Part shown: one piece after another, positions 22,133 to 34,638 of the stretch
Position numbering within the stretch: position 1 is the stretch's first letter
Layout: every line of letters begins with the position of its first letter
Source of the DNA: Hypoxylon rubiginosum
Lineage: Eukaryota; Ascomycota; Sordariomycetes; Xylariales; Hypoxylaceae
Direction: 5' to 3'
DNA: 64,000 bases
NCBI GenBank assembly: GCA_902806565.1
Contig: CADCXA010000066.1
Span: 1,054,001 to 1,118,000 of the forward strand
Made by a program: the position numbers and the translations under genes
Notes under the pieces: model-generated
The model's database searches: none
The model's input: only the letters and a program-made list of their open reading frames with translations
What the model was told of the DNA's origin: nothing

Positions 22133-24266
22133 ATGCCCATGTAAGTCGTACCCAAGAGTCAGACTGAACAAACAACAACAGTCTGTCCGTTAGACCGATC
22201 TCTAGTCGAAACTTGCTGGTTGACCTGTAATTCTTGCTACAGGCTTAAGGATCCCTCCAAAAAGTACAAGAACTTTACGCCTCTGAATCTCCCGAATCGT
22301 CAATGGCCATCTAAGTCCATCCAGAAAGCTCCGAGGTGGCTCGCTACCGACTTAAGAGATGGAAACCAGAGCTTGGTTGACCCAATGGTTTGTCACACGG
22401 TATTTCTAGAATTTGCGAACATGGTCTGACAATTTTTACCGTAGAATGGTGACGAGAAATGGAGATTCTTCAAGATGTTAGTCGAGCTTGGCTATAAGGA
22501 GATTGAAGTGTCCTTCCCCTCAGCCTCCCAAACCGATTTCGACTTTACCAGACGCCTTGTCGAGACTCCTGGCGCAGTTCCTGATGACGTCTGCTTACAA
22601 GTCCTCGCACCATGCCGCGAAGACCTCATCCGCCGTACCGTCGACTCCCTCAAAGGAACCAAGAAGGCTATCCTACACCTTTACCTCGCAACGAGCGAGT
22701 GCTTTCGGCGCATTGTATTCGGATTCAGCGAAGAAGAGAGCCTCGAGCGGGCGGTAGCATGTGCCAAGTATGCTCGCTCCATCACTAAAGACGACCCGGC
22801 ACAGGCCGGTACGGAATGGGCTTTCGAATTCAGCCCGGAGACCTTCTCCGACACCAGCCCCGAATTCGTGATTCGTGTTTGCGAGGCTGTCAAAGCCGCC
22901 TGGGAGCCTACGGTGGAGAATCCCATCATATTCAATCTTCCAGCCACAGTCGAGATGGCGACGCCAAATGTCTATGCCGACCAAATCGAGTACTTCTGCA
23001 CCCACATCAGCGAGCGGGAAAAGATATGTGTCTCCCTCCACCCGCATAACGACCGGGGATGCGCCGTTGCTGCTGCCGAGCTAGCGCAGATGGCGGGAGC
23101 TGACCGCGTGGAGGGGTGCCTCTTCGGAAATGGCGAGCGGACTGGAAATGTCGATCTGGTCACTTTAGCCTTAAATCTCTATACCCAAGGAATTCACCCG
23201 AATATTGACTTTTCCGATCTCGGCCGTGTCGTCGACACAGTCGAAATTTGTAACAAGATTCCCGTTCATCCTAGGGCACCATACGGCGGATCCCTTGTCG
23301 TATGTGCCTTTAGTGGTTCGCACCAAGACGCCATCAAGAAAGGGTTCGTACAACGGGAGAGAGATGGCAAATCGTACGAAGAGGAATGGCAGATTCCATA
23401 TCTGCCTCTCGACCCACAGGATATCGGCCGAACATACGAAGCCATTATCCGTGTCAACTCGCAAAGCGGCAAGGGAGGTGCTGCCTGGATTATCCTACGC
23501 AAGCTTAACCTCGACCTCCCCCGGGGTCTTCAAATCGCATTCAGCAAAGTGGTGCAGAAGAAGGCCGATGAACTGGGCAGGGAGCTCCTGTCAGCCGAAA
23601 TTGCCGACTTGTTCGAGCGAACGTATTTCCTCCAGGAACACCCCCGATTCAACATAGTCGACTACTCTATCTCGTTTGACCGCTCAACATCTCCGACCCC
23701 TCCGGCAGCCGGCGGGACACAAGACACCAGGAACCTCGCGCGGGTGTTCGAGGGTATTATCGCTATTGACGGTAGGGAATACCAGCTACGAGGTCGGGGG
23801 AATGGACCGATCTCGTCGCTAGCTAACGCTCTGAAAGGTGTGGGAATCGATTTGGATGTCGCCGACTATAAGGAACACGCTATCGGAGGAGGCCGGGAGG
23901 TCAAGGCAGCTACGTATATAGAGTGTACGGCTTCCGGGACGTCACAAAAGGTCTGGGGTGTTGGCATACACGAGGATGTTGTTCAAAGCTCTCTCATAGC
24001 TCTTCTGAGTGCAGCTAGTAACGTAAGTGTTCCGGGCATGCCCGATTTATCCTGACTTCTGTCTAACGAAATTCTTCAAACAGTTCATCTTAAGTCGCCC
24101 TGGGAGCCCGATCCTCTCGAAGCACCCACAGCGTAGCCTCAGTCAGGAGCTGGACCTAAATGGCGCTGGTATCAAGGTGCCGTCCATCTCGAATGGAAAT
24201 GCCACAAGTCATGACGCCCCATCTGAGACAATCCAGGCCTTAGAAGCTAAGGCCAACATTATATGA
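22133..24266 (+). CDS. leuA: 2-Isopropylmalate synthase, first committed step to leucine
   Basis: This enzyme condenses acetyl-CoA with 2-ketoisovalerate. Four exons join in phase: 22133-22140 (only 8 nt), 22243-22387, 22445-24022 and 24084-24266, giving 637 residues, normal for fungal LeuA. The catalytic TIM barrel shows [17 protein letters not shown] (metal and substrate loop), [39 protein letters not shown] (metal-binding HxH) and [19 protein letters not shown]. The C-terminal LeuA regulatory domain for leucine feedback follows, with [22 protein letters not shown] sequence near residue 555. The start exon encodes MPM only, so no mitochondrial presequence is obvious; the form may be cytosolic or use an upstream start. 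The closing exon (residues after LLSAASN) is less conserved. Confidence 0.93.
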
Positions 24267-25361
24267 GCCCCTCTTTATAAAAAAAGGCTGCAAGGCTGCG
24301 GCGTTGGAGTGGAAGTCAGACTTTCAAGGGGTAATGGGTCCGCCACGCCAGGGGTTGATCTGTCGGTGTGCATTTGCATTGGAAAAAAGGATATGCGTTA
24401 TTCATAACATTCGGTGATCATATCGCATTTTACATCTAGGGCGGAGATTTTCAGAGGAAAAAAAAAAAGTAATATTGCCTTTATTTTAAAACAGTGTTTG
24501 ATAACAGTTCATATTTACACTCTCGTGAACGTATGTGGCTGATGGTATACTATGTATTTCACCCCTTTTCCCCTTTTCCCCTTTTCCCCATGGAGCATAT
24601 CAGGGGCTTGCAACGGCTCCGCTTCAACGTAGAAAGCTGGACAAATGCAGGTTGCCATACTAATATCCAGTGGATGCAATAAACAGTTTGATTTACGTTA
24701 GCAGTTCGGGAGGGCTTTGGAGGAACTTCCTCTCATCTTTCAGTCTTCAATTCCTCATCACACACACACAAGACCTATATCACGTAGGCCTACTTCGTAT
24801 AATCTTATAATCTTGAAAGTCCTCGTAGTCGTAGCTCTAGCAAAGGTATCTATATCCTGCAATGTATTAATACCAGGGCTTCCAGACCCTCATTCCCGTT
24901 AGCTCCCGTCTACCCGTCAAACATTTATTTATCTCGATAGCCGAAATATCTAACAAAATGTTTAATTTATTCTAAACTGTGTTTCGACGGTCAATTAACG
25001 TCCCACCGGATCCTGGTAGTACCTATTAGGGCTGTTAGGTAAGAAGGTGCGGGGAAGCAAACGGGGGGAGAATTGAAACTATCCGCCATTCCGATTTCGC
25101 ATTTCGCATTTCGCAAATGGGAAAGCTGATTATGCTGCTACTGACTTGATTGGCTTAAAGAGAGTCGCGTAGTGGCGTAGTGGCGGCGTACCTACAGTAG
25201 GAAATAGTGGGCAATTTCGTACATAGTGCAAGAAATATCGAGTTTCCGGGTATAATACTGTGCAATGGCCTTGCTGCCTTGCTGGGTACGGGTAACTAAG
25301 AGTTGCGGCAACTGGGCGACTGCAGGCTTGCTGCAGCCTCTTTTGACATTCTATGTAGATT
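24267..25361. other. Intergenic between LeuA and the mobile unit
   Basis: No gene seen. A C4T4-type repeat (cccttttccccttttccccttttcccc) lies at 24564-24590 and an A-run at 24459-24469. Short tandem TTCGCA repeats occur at 25097-25116. The stretch ends at the left inverted repeat of the mobile unit. Confidence 0.45.
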
Positions 25362-25377
25362 GCCCGGAGTTTACGGA
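25362..25377 (+). repeat. Left 16-bp terminal inverted repeat
   Basis: GCCCGGAGTTTACGGA reads inward here and matches base for base the complement of 37411-37426. The next bases inward (GGGTT here, AAGTT on the right arm) match at three of five positions, so the repeat may extend to about 21 bp with two differences. Confidence 0.65.
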
Positions 25378-25641
25378 GGGTTCTTGTGTCGGGGTCGAAT
25401 GTGTCAATAAATAATTACTAGAATAGGAAGGTTTGCCAAGACCTTGATATGGTTATATACGTATTATTATATTATTGAATAATTTAAATACCTTAGCGTC
25501 CGGTGGCCGGAGCAGCTTAAGCTAAGTAGCCGAGTCTTGTATAATTGAATAAAACAATTGCCAAGACTTTCATATGCCCTTACATATTGTATTATAGTAT
25601 AGGGATTTTGTAAATTTTTATGGCTTATGCGTGCATTACGT

Positions 25642-25765
25642 TATCGGAATCAATTCAACTTCGAAGTGGTCCATGCGTTTTCGGAACCGAACCATTTTCA
25701 AAGTGGCTTGTGCGCTGCTTTGTCGGAGTTGTTTCTCGGAACTGAAATGATACCTTTTCAATATT
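25642..25765. repeat. Three imperfect direct repeats near the left end of the mobile unit
   Basis: Units starting at about 25643 (tcggaatcaattcaacttcg), 25681 (tcggaaccgaaccattttca) and 25735 (tcggaactgaaatgatacc) share TCGGAAYYRA. The first two go on to share CAAAGTGGYYNRTGCG-like sequence. Spacing is about 38 and 55 bases. They lie inside the left inverted repeat and about 400 bases before the HNH gene, so they could be a protein-binding array or a decayed tandem repeat. Confidence 0.45.
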
Positions 25766-26156
25766 AGTATAATACAACCTATTTTAGAAGAGGGTTTGCA
25801 GATTATTACATGCACTCAGTCAATATATTAGGGGGGAAAATTTTCCACTCAATATATTTCTTTTATCAGTTTTGGATTGTTTATCTATTGATTCTGAGGC
25901 TGAATATATTGCAATTGGGGCTTTATTTCATCATGCACCATGTATTCATTTTGGGGAGTTGCTTGTATCTAGTTAGCATTCCTTATCTATATATGTGTAT
26001 ACTAAAGTTCCCCTTTATTCCCACTTTGGTTTCGCTACACCGCCTAGCCTTACTCCCTCTTTTGCCTCTAATCCAACTGTTTTGTTGCTTGTTGCTACCT
26101 GCTCCATTGCCTTTCATACCCTTCCTATCAATCTGCTGCTTGGGCTCTGCGTCGCG

Positions 26157-28221
26157 ATGGAGCCTTACAAGAAGGCCCTACGGAAGATAACATTTCCCTT
26201 CCTAACTCAAATGCCTTTCCCATCTGTTGCCCCTGATATCCTCACCAGCAAGGTTGAGGTTTACCATCCGTACTACGTCGAAGATTCTCCGATGGTAAGC
26301 CTGGCTGCGTCGGATAATGGCTATGTTTTATACAACATCGTCTATTATGCTTGTTGTATTATTGCTTGCAACAAGTGGACTGAAGATGAGGGTCGCGACA
26401 TCGAGAATTTTGACACCCCCTATCTGTCAACTTCTCCCATTCTTGGTGAAGGCCGTTTCCCCATCCCTGAGGATGATTTGTTGCCTGCTGGGACGTATTA
26501 CTTCCAAGTTCCTCCGTATGATCCTGCAAAACCGGGTAGGTATTTTCCTTTCCTCTGGATATCCATTTCTAATAGATGGTTATGTAGGTGGCGTCTACCC
26601 AATTGTTCCCGTCTTCGAGCACTGGCCGTTTCCTCATGACAAAGGTGTGCCAAAGCCCTGGCGATCCCTAGCGAATCTCGAACCGTTCGAACGACATCCA
26701 ATCTCCGCCCTTGATACATTAGCGAGTGACGATATACAGGCGTGGTATTCGACCCTGGCCGTGCAAACCCATGACGAAACGTGTCGGTTTACTGGCAATC
26801 CCAATGGTCTTGATAACGCCCATGTCGTTCCCCAAGCCATGGGCTCGTGGTTTGACATGAACCGTATGCGTCAATATGTTCGCACAGATGTTGGTGTCAT
26901 CATAGACAGCAAGAACAACGCACTCCATCTCAAGACTGACGCGCATCGGTTTTTCGACCGTAACTATTTAGTTATGTTTCCCATGCGCGTGACTGAGACT
27001 GAGACTATTCCAAGTACTGAGAATACGTCTTCGGCTGGAGATGAGCTGCCTGAAGGAAGTGGTCCATCTGAACGAAACGTCTCAGTTCGTCCAAACCGTT
27101 CTTCGCAAATGGGGAGGTTTTCTAACATGAAAGAGAAGGCCAAACAAACTGTCAAGGACATACGCCCAAAAAGACGATCTGATACGGTTCCTGCTGGCCC
27201 CTCTACAACGACTGCTGGCCCCTCTACAACGACTGCTGTTGTGCAATCCGACGTTTCCTATAAACTCGGCTTGCATATGCTTCACCCTCCTACGAAGTCG
27301 GTTTTTGGTGACTGGGTCATGTTCTGCCAATTTCAAAACATTGAATGCTTGCCCATTCGTGGTGTTCCGCCCGAATATTTATTCGCTCGGTTCGCCTGGT
27401 CGCTTTTTTCCCTCCGCACGATGCCAATCTTCTCGGGTAGAAACAAATCGTTCTATGTTCGAGTCCCTATATTCGAGAAACTATCAAGAACCCGGAAATG
27501 GATTTTCAAGAGCGTTAGACCGACGACATTTCTCAAGAAGGTTGACGGTGCCGCGAACCTTCCCGATACTGAGGACCGGGCTCCGAAACGTCCCCTTGAC
27601 CGCGACATCGACCTCGACCTTGACCTTGATACACCGAATAAGAGGCAAGACACCGATCGCGTTAGTGTTACAGGCGGTTCTCCGCACTCCCCAACGGAAA
27701 CCGTCACCGGTGATGATGAGTATCATGAACGTCTTGTTAATGATATGGATCCTGATGATGGTTATGCTTCTGACGAATCCATTTCCAAAGCCAATTTTCT
27801 ACGAGACCAACTTCTTTACTCTACAATGCTGCACCGCACGAGTAGCGATGACGACATATCTGAGAAATCGATGCATTCACAGCGGTCAATCGTGGAGGCG
27901 CCTCTTTTCCAGCAGGAACAACTCGTTTTCTCTGGCATGCTGCACAGCGCGAGTGACGACACCATGTCTGATGAGTCGTTACCTTCGCAGCGCTCAAGCG
28001 TTGATGCGTCTGATTCAGGATTGTCTCGTCATACGCTTCCCAGCAGTGATGTAAATAGCGGTAGTGAGAAGGAAGACGAAAATAAACCTGATCCTGGACG
28101 GGTTGCAACTTATGAGGGACCTCTAAATTCAACCACTAGAGGCGTGAAGACTACTGGCGACTTGAACCGTGCTGATACGCCGATGCAAGTGGTGTCGCGT
28201 AATATCGTTCATTCGCAGTAG
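26157..28221 (+). CDS. HNH-nuclease domain protein (HNH_2 type), two exons
   Basis: Exon 1 (26157-26535) and exon 2 (26588-28221) join in phase through a 52-bp intron (GTAGGT...ATGTAG), giving 670 residues. The HNH_2-type nuclease core spans about residues 188-250: TCRFTGNPNGLDNAHVVPQA, then NALHLKTDAHRFFDR. The AHVVP and DAHRFFD segments supply the metal- and phosphate-binding histidines and the Asn/His positions expected. The N-terminal 130 residues are unfamiliar, and the C-terminal 350 are low-complexity, acidic and serine-rich. HNH_2 proteins are common and poorly understood in fungi. The gene faces the helicase gene tail to tail across a tandem repeat, and lies inside the inverted repeats, so it may be element cargo or a functional partner. 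Confidence 0.8.
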
Positions 28222-28225
28222 CTTA

Positions 28226-28527
28226 TCTGCTTTCTCGAATGGCTTTAGATGGCAACGAGGTTCTTTTTTTCGGTTAGGTGTTTCTTGTTCTTGGTTTTTT
28301 TCTACTATTTCGCTCTTATATAAAATCGGCTAATTCGGTGTGTTGGAAAAAACCTCTCGGATATTGTTTGTCTGCTTTCTCGAATGGCTTGGGATGGCAA
28401 CAAGGTTTATTTTTTCAGTTAGATGTTTCTTGTTCTCGGTGTTTTTGTCTCATCGTTCTTTTTCCTTGTATTTCGCTCTTATATAAAAAAGGCTAATTCA
28501 GTGTGTTTGAAAAAACCTCTCGGATAC
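28226..28527. repeat. Tandem ~150-bp repeat at the convergent gene ends
   Basis: Unit 1 (28226-28370) and unit 2 (28371-28527) share TCTGCTTTCTCGAATGGC at their start, GGTTAGRTGTTTCTTGTTCT in the middle, and TTTCGCTCTTATATAAAA, GGCTAATTC and GTGTGTT at the end, closing with AAAAAACCTCTCGGATA. Unit 2 has about 12 extra bases. The array fills exactly the gap between the stop codons of the HNH gene and the Rep-helicase gene, so both transcripts should end inside it. It could carry terminators for both strands or a part of the element's 3' end. Confidence 0.8.
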
Positions 28528-28528
28528 T

Positions 28529-31500
28529 TCATTGATTCTGCATATCCTGGCGCCATCTCCTAGTCGTCAAGTCACTCAAATTCGACAATCGATCGATTCC
28601 AAGTTTCATCCGGAAGGGAAGCCGCAACGTCATCCAATGCTGCAGATCAATCGGTGATAATAGATGCATCCCGTGCATTGTCTTAACTCTTGATAGTTGC
28701 ACATATGTTGCGGTGAAGTTCGAACCTTTCTGGTTTTTTCTACTACCCGTTAAGCTCAGGTATGCTTCTCCTAGGCTTTTCCCCTGGGCCTTGTAGTCTG
28801 TCACCGCAAATGTTGGCGTTAGTGTATGGCCAACACGGCCAAACGGCCTGCTTTGGCATGATGCGATGGTTTTAGGGAAAACCGGCAAATACCCTTTCGT
28901 CAGGCTATCTAGTTCAAGTTCCTCCGTGGTGGCAGACGTCAAAAACACTGTTTTAGGGGGGCGTGTTACAACCGAGACTGTCTCGTCTATGTGGTATATG
29001 GTCGACTCGGGATCAGGTATGAAAGCTTTCCCAATGTATTCTGCTCCGTTCACGGTTTTCAGTCCTTGTTTATCGTTCTCGGTGATTCCCAGCGGCATAT
29101 CTCTGGTAAAGACGAGATATGCTGGAACCTTCAACGAGGAGCTATCCATCGTTTCGAATGCTATTGTTAAAGCACCACGGACATCTTTTCTAGGCGTATG
29201 CTTCGAAAAAAATATGTACGCCTTCTGTTTCCTTGCTCTCGCAAACGCAATACATGCTTGTAGGTTAAAAGCGTGCCGCATGGAGTTCAGAGGGATGACG
29301 GCTTTCTTTTCTTGGTCCAAAACGATATCGCTTGGTGCGGAAACCACTCTGCTATTCAACAGATGAGCGTCGTCAACAGTTTGCAAGCCGTTTCGAAGTC
29401 GACTTAGTATACCCGCTAATACCAAATCCGTAGTCCTCATCTGCTGCGTCAAAATTACGACAGATGTGAATTTCAGCCACAACTGGTGTCCCAAGTATTG
29501 TTCGTCGTTGTTCATGACATCGAACAACCGCCCCGTCATCTCGTGACGGCTCTCGCTTGTCGGTTTCCCAGGAAATAGAACAGACCATCCGCTTACAGGC
29601 TCGAATTGATAAAAATCGCCACATAACATCACAATTGGCACTCCTCCGAAATCGTCGTCGTTGTTGTTCCGAGCTTGTTGAAGTTGCATATGAATGTTGT
29701 ACAAATCCTTCCCGGACATCATACTACACTCATCCACGACAAGGATATCAACATCCCTCCAATAGTCCTCCTGCTTTCTAGAGACTTTTCGGCTTTTAGA
29801 TGCGAAAAGTCCAACAGCTGAGTGGATGGTGACCCCCCCAATATGAGAGGCAGCATTTCCAGAAGTAGCTGTAAGTCTGATTCGTCTTCGTTGCCCTTTC
29901 GCTTCTAACGCTTTCACAAGGGTTTTGATCACAACACTTTTTCCAGTCCCACCTTCACCTCCCAGATAATGAAGCAGTTGCGTGCCAGCGATTGCTTCAT
30001 TACACTCTGTGGAAGGTTCAACCTCTTCGGAAGCTTCGCGTTCTCGTGCCCGATCAACGATATCCAAATGTTGAAGAACAATATCCAAAGAGATGGCTTG
30101 TTTTTCATTCAACGTTTCTTCACAAGCGAAAACCTTGCTGACCTCTGCCCAACTTTGGCCTACGTGGTACCTAATGGATAGAGTGGTAGGTCGAATGGTT
30201 GCAAGGTTTCTTCGCTTCCTGCGCTGCAACATAGGTGGATCTTCGTTCATACCAATCAAGTTATCTTGCTCGTCTTGGCTATCCTCGTAAGAACGCTTTC
30301 GGCTTCGTTCATTGGAGCTTTCCCCAGTTTCGAATACATTTGTTTCGACGGTGTCGGTTTTCTCCGATTCTCCTGTAAGTATCCGAAGTATGTTCTCATT
30401 TAAGTCCGCAAGATCTTGCTTCCATATTTTCGTCTGGTCAAGAAGCTGGCTTTTCAAAAGACGTTGTTCTCTCTCGCTCCCTGTAACCACCGTTTCCATA
30501 CGACTCACCAGTTGATGATATAATTCTAATTCGGGTTCGACTGGGAAACTGTCCAGCTTTCGTCCTTCTCGCGATTGCATAAGCCTTGCCATCGAGAACT
30601 CAAAAACACCCACCCCTTTTTGGTTCGTATCAAATAGAATCTTAAAGACACTGGACGAAAAGGCTCTGAATGCTTCCGAATCTTCCGCCACATCAGGTAC
30701 GCCGTCACCATCTTCTTTTGATGAATCGGCCTCTTCACCATCCTCGACATCTACCAACGCATCTTCATCACCAACACGAGAGTTCCAAATTTTCGCGTCT
30801 CGAATGGCATCCTCCTTGGATTTTCGCAAAAGGTTGAAATTTTCGCTACGAAATTTCAAATGCTCCGGAAGCATTGAGTTATGGGCATTCCATATCTCAA
30901 GTGGTGTACCCACACTCTCGCCGATGAAGTCTTCCCACGGTACAAAAAGGCCCAATCGGATAACTTCGCTACGGGCAAAAGTGGTTTCGTCTGTGAAATC
31001 CAAAGGGTAGGGACCTGTTAATAAGGGCGTGCAACGTGACGTCGTTGGTAAAAGACGCTGGCACCATTTCCCCCCCTCCAGGGCCCCGTGAAAAATCGAA
31101 ACGTCTCGACCCTTTCTTCCGCGTGGTTTGGCAACGACTTCAACAAGAGACGCGTACTCGTACAAACACATTTTCCGAAAGTTAGGGCCTCTGCAAAAGT
31201 AACTTTCGAAGATGCTTGGCTTAACACCCACTCGGACATCGAAGGTGACCTTTTCCTCGGTATTGGTTTCCTGATTCCCATCTGAGTCAATCTCTGCAAG
31301 ACGACGAAGATGGGCCCATTGCCGACGCACGGCGTAATATATCGTGTTACAATGTAACCAACGCCAATTGGATTCTGAACAAAAGTAGGTGTCGAAACCT
31401 AACAAATGGTTGACAACATCGATGGAAGACAACTCACGCTCCGAAAAGATACGATTCGCGATGCGGACCATCAACCCTTGGGCGATCTCATCACGATCTT

Positions 31501-34500
31501 GGCTATTAACAAAGTCCGGATTTTTCATAATCGCGTCGAAATGCGCTGCAATCAAAGCCAAGCGTTGATATGTTGGCATATCCAACTTCGTGGCGTAATT
31601 GGTGGTGTAGTACAGCAGAGACAAGGCTTGCGATCGGGTGAAAATTAACGCATAATCATGATTATGTCTTAATGCCGCTGCGATGACCTTGTTCCACCGA
31701 CTGCAGCTTTTTGCCTTTCGTTTTATCTGGAGCACGGCATTCTCATCAAAATGAGTACGGGGGACAAGCTTCCAAGGCCAGCCGAAGCGACAGCGTTTCA
31801 CGCCTTTCTTACCCCCTTTGCCTTGATTGTATTTGAAGCACGTCGCCGTGCATTTATGCACTTGCGCGTAGCTGGCCACGAAATCTGCCTCAAGTTCCCA
31901 TTCTTGTTCCATACGTTCCAAATCCATCTGAAGATCTTTGGACAAGAACAGTCGATCATGACCACCTCGAATTCGGGGACCAACGATTTCAACGTTGAAA
32001 TCTTCCTGGAAATGTTCGTCCACCCAGCGAAAAAAGTCGTCCATTTCCTGCTGGTCGTCTCTCGCAATCAAATCAGGGATGAAAGTTTCCAGGCCAATGT
32101 TACCAAAAAACCAAAAAAAACCGTGGACGTGAAAGGCTCCCCGACCGTTCGTTTCAATAACTCCAAAAAATGTGTCAAGAGGACCGAACGCGCCGTCTTT
32201 GCTGGGGATACGTGCAATTTCCTCAAAAAATGCGTTCATGTGTTTATGAAACCATAACACGGCCATGACAGGATCCTGGTTAATCTCCTTCACCATTACG
32301 CGCTTCTCCTCCAGAAGACGTCTTTCAATGTTGCGTTTGATACGTTGAAGATATCGCGAACTGCGGAAGGCACGACCCATTTTTATCCGAACAGGGTTCG
32401 ACATATCGTTCGGATTGATGGTAAACCATATCGCCGGCATGCCCCGATTCACAATCAAGCTTTTGATTTTGTCGCGTTGCTGTACTTTCTCTTCACTGGA
32501 CAGAGGCTGCTGTCTCCCAAATACTGAAACCTCCCGAAGCAATTTGCGCATGTTCTTGTTGCTAATTGGTTTGTGATTCTTACATTCGTTACTGGCGTCC
32601 AACAACTGTTCCTTGGTGATGGTATCGCTAATTCGTCGTACATCAGAAAACGACTTTTTGGAAACTTGTGCTCTGCTAATCCTTGCACTATTGTTTCGAA
32701 TGATTCGGTTGAAAACAAGAAAAGGAAAGACAGGATGTGTGGCGGCGACGCCACCGTGCTGGCGCAACTTGATTGAAGCCCATCTAGGTACGTTATTTAG
32801 CTTAGCCACGACAAAGAGGATGTGTGATGAAAAACTTACGTCTTCAGACTAAAATTCCACTCGCGGTGCTTCTCCCGCTCTTCCACAGTCGCAACTGGTC
32901 CTCCCCACCCGTACGGCAGAACCTTGATGAAAATGGAAGCAAAATAATGAGGATTAAGTGGTGACAAAAAGTTATTCCCTAACTTGACATGGACATATGG
33001 TTCACCGCTCGTGGTGTGTTCAGCGGATATCTTCGTCGAATCAGGCTCTTCACTGACGGATTCCCTGTTTGGCTGAACAGTCGTATCTTCAGCCAAAAGA
33101 CACTGCTGAATGAACTGGATCTTTTCGGCGTCGTCCGCTCGACCATCCAGTGAAGGGAAAAATCCGGAAGACGTTACAGAAGACAAAATGTCTTGACAGG
33201 CAGTATCTTCAGAAGAATCGCCCTCTATGACATCGAACAAAGGTTCTTCCTCTACCTCACGGATAATATCCAGTCGATCTTCTTCATCGATCGCGCTATC
33301 TTCGTCTTCATCCTCGTCTTCACAATATGGACCAATATATGGGTGTAACGGATTGTACTCGCCAGTTTCGAGGGATTCCGAATTCTCAGAAACTGTCTGG
33401 TCCGGGGCAGAGGCAACAGGGTTGTTGACGTCAACCTCTTGGCGCGACGACGTGACGTTATCGTTGTCATCCAACGTCGGTTCCTGATTCCCAGGACGAG
33501 GCACATACCCAGCACGTTCCGCGGCCTCCTCTTCCACATCATCAATACGAGTAATTCTCGACATGACATCCGGCATCAATATTTCATCCTCATCTGCCCA
33601 CATCTGCCAGAAGGTATTATCAACAGTGACGTCTCGGTAGAGATGGTTGGTGGCGAGGAGAAAAGCTAATGTCCTCTCCATAAGATCCTTTCGAAGACCA
33701 AGGACTGGCAAAAGGTCTCTCTTCTGAGGTTCCTCTCGACTGCACCACGTAACGTGAAGATGTCCCCAAATGGTCTCAAGCTTCTGAGGAAGAATCTTTG
33801 TAACGGCTGAAACATCGTTCGCGAGGACTGTGAAGTGTCCTGTAACTTTACGATATGCTGCGCTCGAGGGATGGTTCGTTTCCGGATCCAACATCAACTT
33901 GCTAACGAGACCAAATGCGACGGCAGGAGCGAGAAAACGTTCTTCGAGAGGACGAAGGTCTTCTAAGAAAGATGGGAATAAATGCATGCAAGGTACCCTC
34001 AACATGCTCAACCGACAGTATGCAGGCACCTTGTTTTGCTCAAGCTGGAGAGAACACGTCTTGCAGACCATGACAGTCTTCGTATCATGCGAGAAACAAT
34101 CCGAACAATCAAGACGACATTCGTTTTGGCCAGGCATCGATGACATAGGTATACGCAAACGACCAAGTAAAGAAGGGGGAAGGGATTCCCACAATCTTAT
34201 CTCCAAATCTTCAGGAGCACATTGTACGAGACACAAACGACACCATTCAGTCAACATGGTACTGGGATCGGTCGTCCTAATCGTGAAGTTCGATATGAGA
34301 GTTGCTTTGTGCAGACTAGGGACGGGCCGCAAAAAGGTTCGATCGAGAGAGGCGTTCTTCTTTTCTTGATATTCCTCAGCATAGGAAGCCATGGTACGGT
34401 CTACAACCTGACGTCGCATATCATCGTCGGTCATCTCAAGTTCATGTCTAAAACCATTAGAAACAACCGAGTGGGCCTTTTCAGAAGATACATACCCAGC

Positions 34501-34638
34501 TACCGTGCTGCGATTGCCCGGCTTTGGAACCTTTGGAACAGCACGATACCTCCCTACAGATGCCATCGATATATCCAAAAGATTTCGCTTAGGCTCCGTA
34601 CGCCTGTTCTTGGTAACTCTGAAATCCAGTCTCGACAT
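28529..34638 (-). CDS. Helitron Rep-helicase (RepHel), full length
   Basis: This is the rolling-circle transposase of a Helitron. Exon 1 (34638-32840) and exon 2 (32783-28529) join through a 56-bp intron (GTAAGT...CCTAG) to give 2017 residues. Exon 1 carries the DUF6570-type N-terminal region, with CRLCLVQC, a Cys pair array (CSDCF, CKTCS) and an acidic linker. The Helitron helicase-like Rep nuclease follows (about 600-1000): the metal-binding HUH motif is FHVHGFF at about 818-820, and the two-tyrosine motif is YYTTNYATK at about 991-999. The C-terminal PIF1-type SF1 helicase has Walker A GEGGTGKS (about 1542-1549), Walker B VVDECSM (about 1613), QMRTT and TDYKAQGKS. All catalytic motifs are intact. 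I chose the ATG at 34638; reading further upstream offers only a TTG. Confidence 0.93.

Noticed and set aside
25243..25280. CCGGGTATAATACTGTGC...TGGCCTTGC on the left resembling CCGGGCTACTGTGC...TGGCCTTGC at 37421-37456
   Set aside because: The match is gapped, and the left copy lies about 85 bases outside the inverted repeat, so it cannot be read as a simple target duplication.
25810..26190. 126-codon hydrophobic plus-strand frame just before the HNH gene
   Set aside because: Its hydrophobic content comes from T-rich sequence in the leader of the HNH gene, it overlaps that gene's start, and it has no membrane-protein family pattern.
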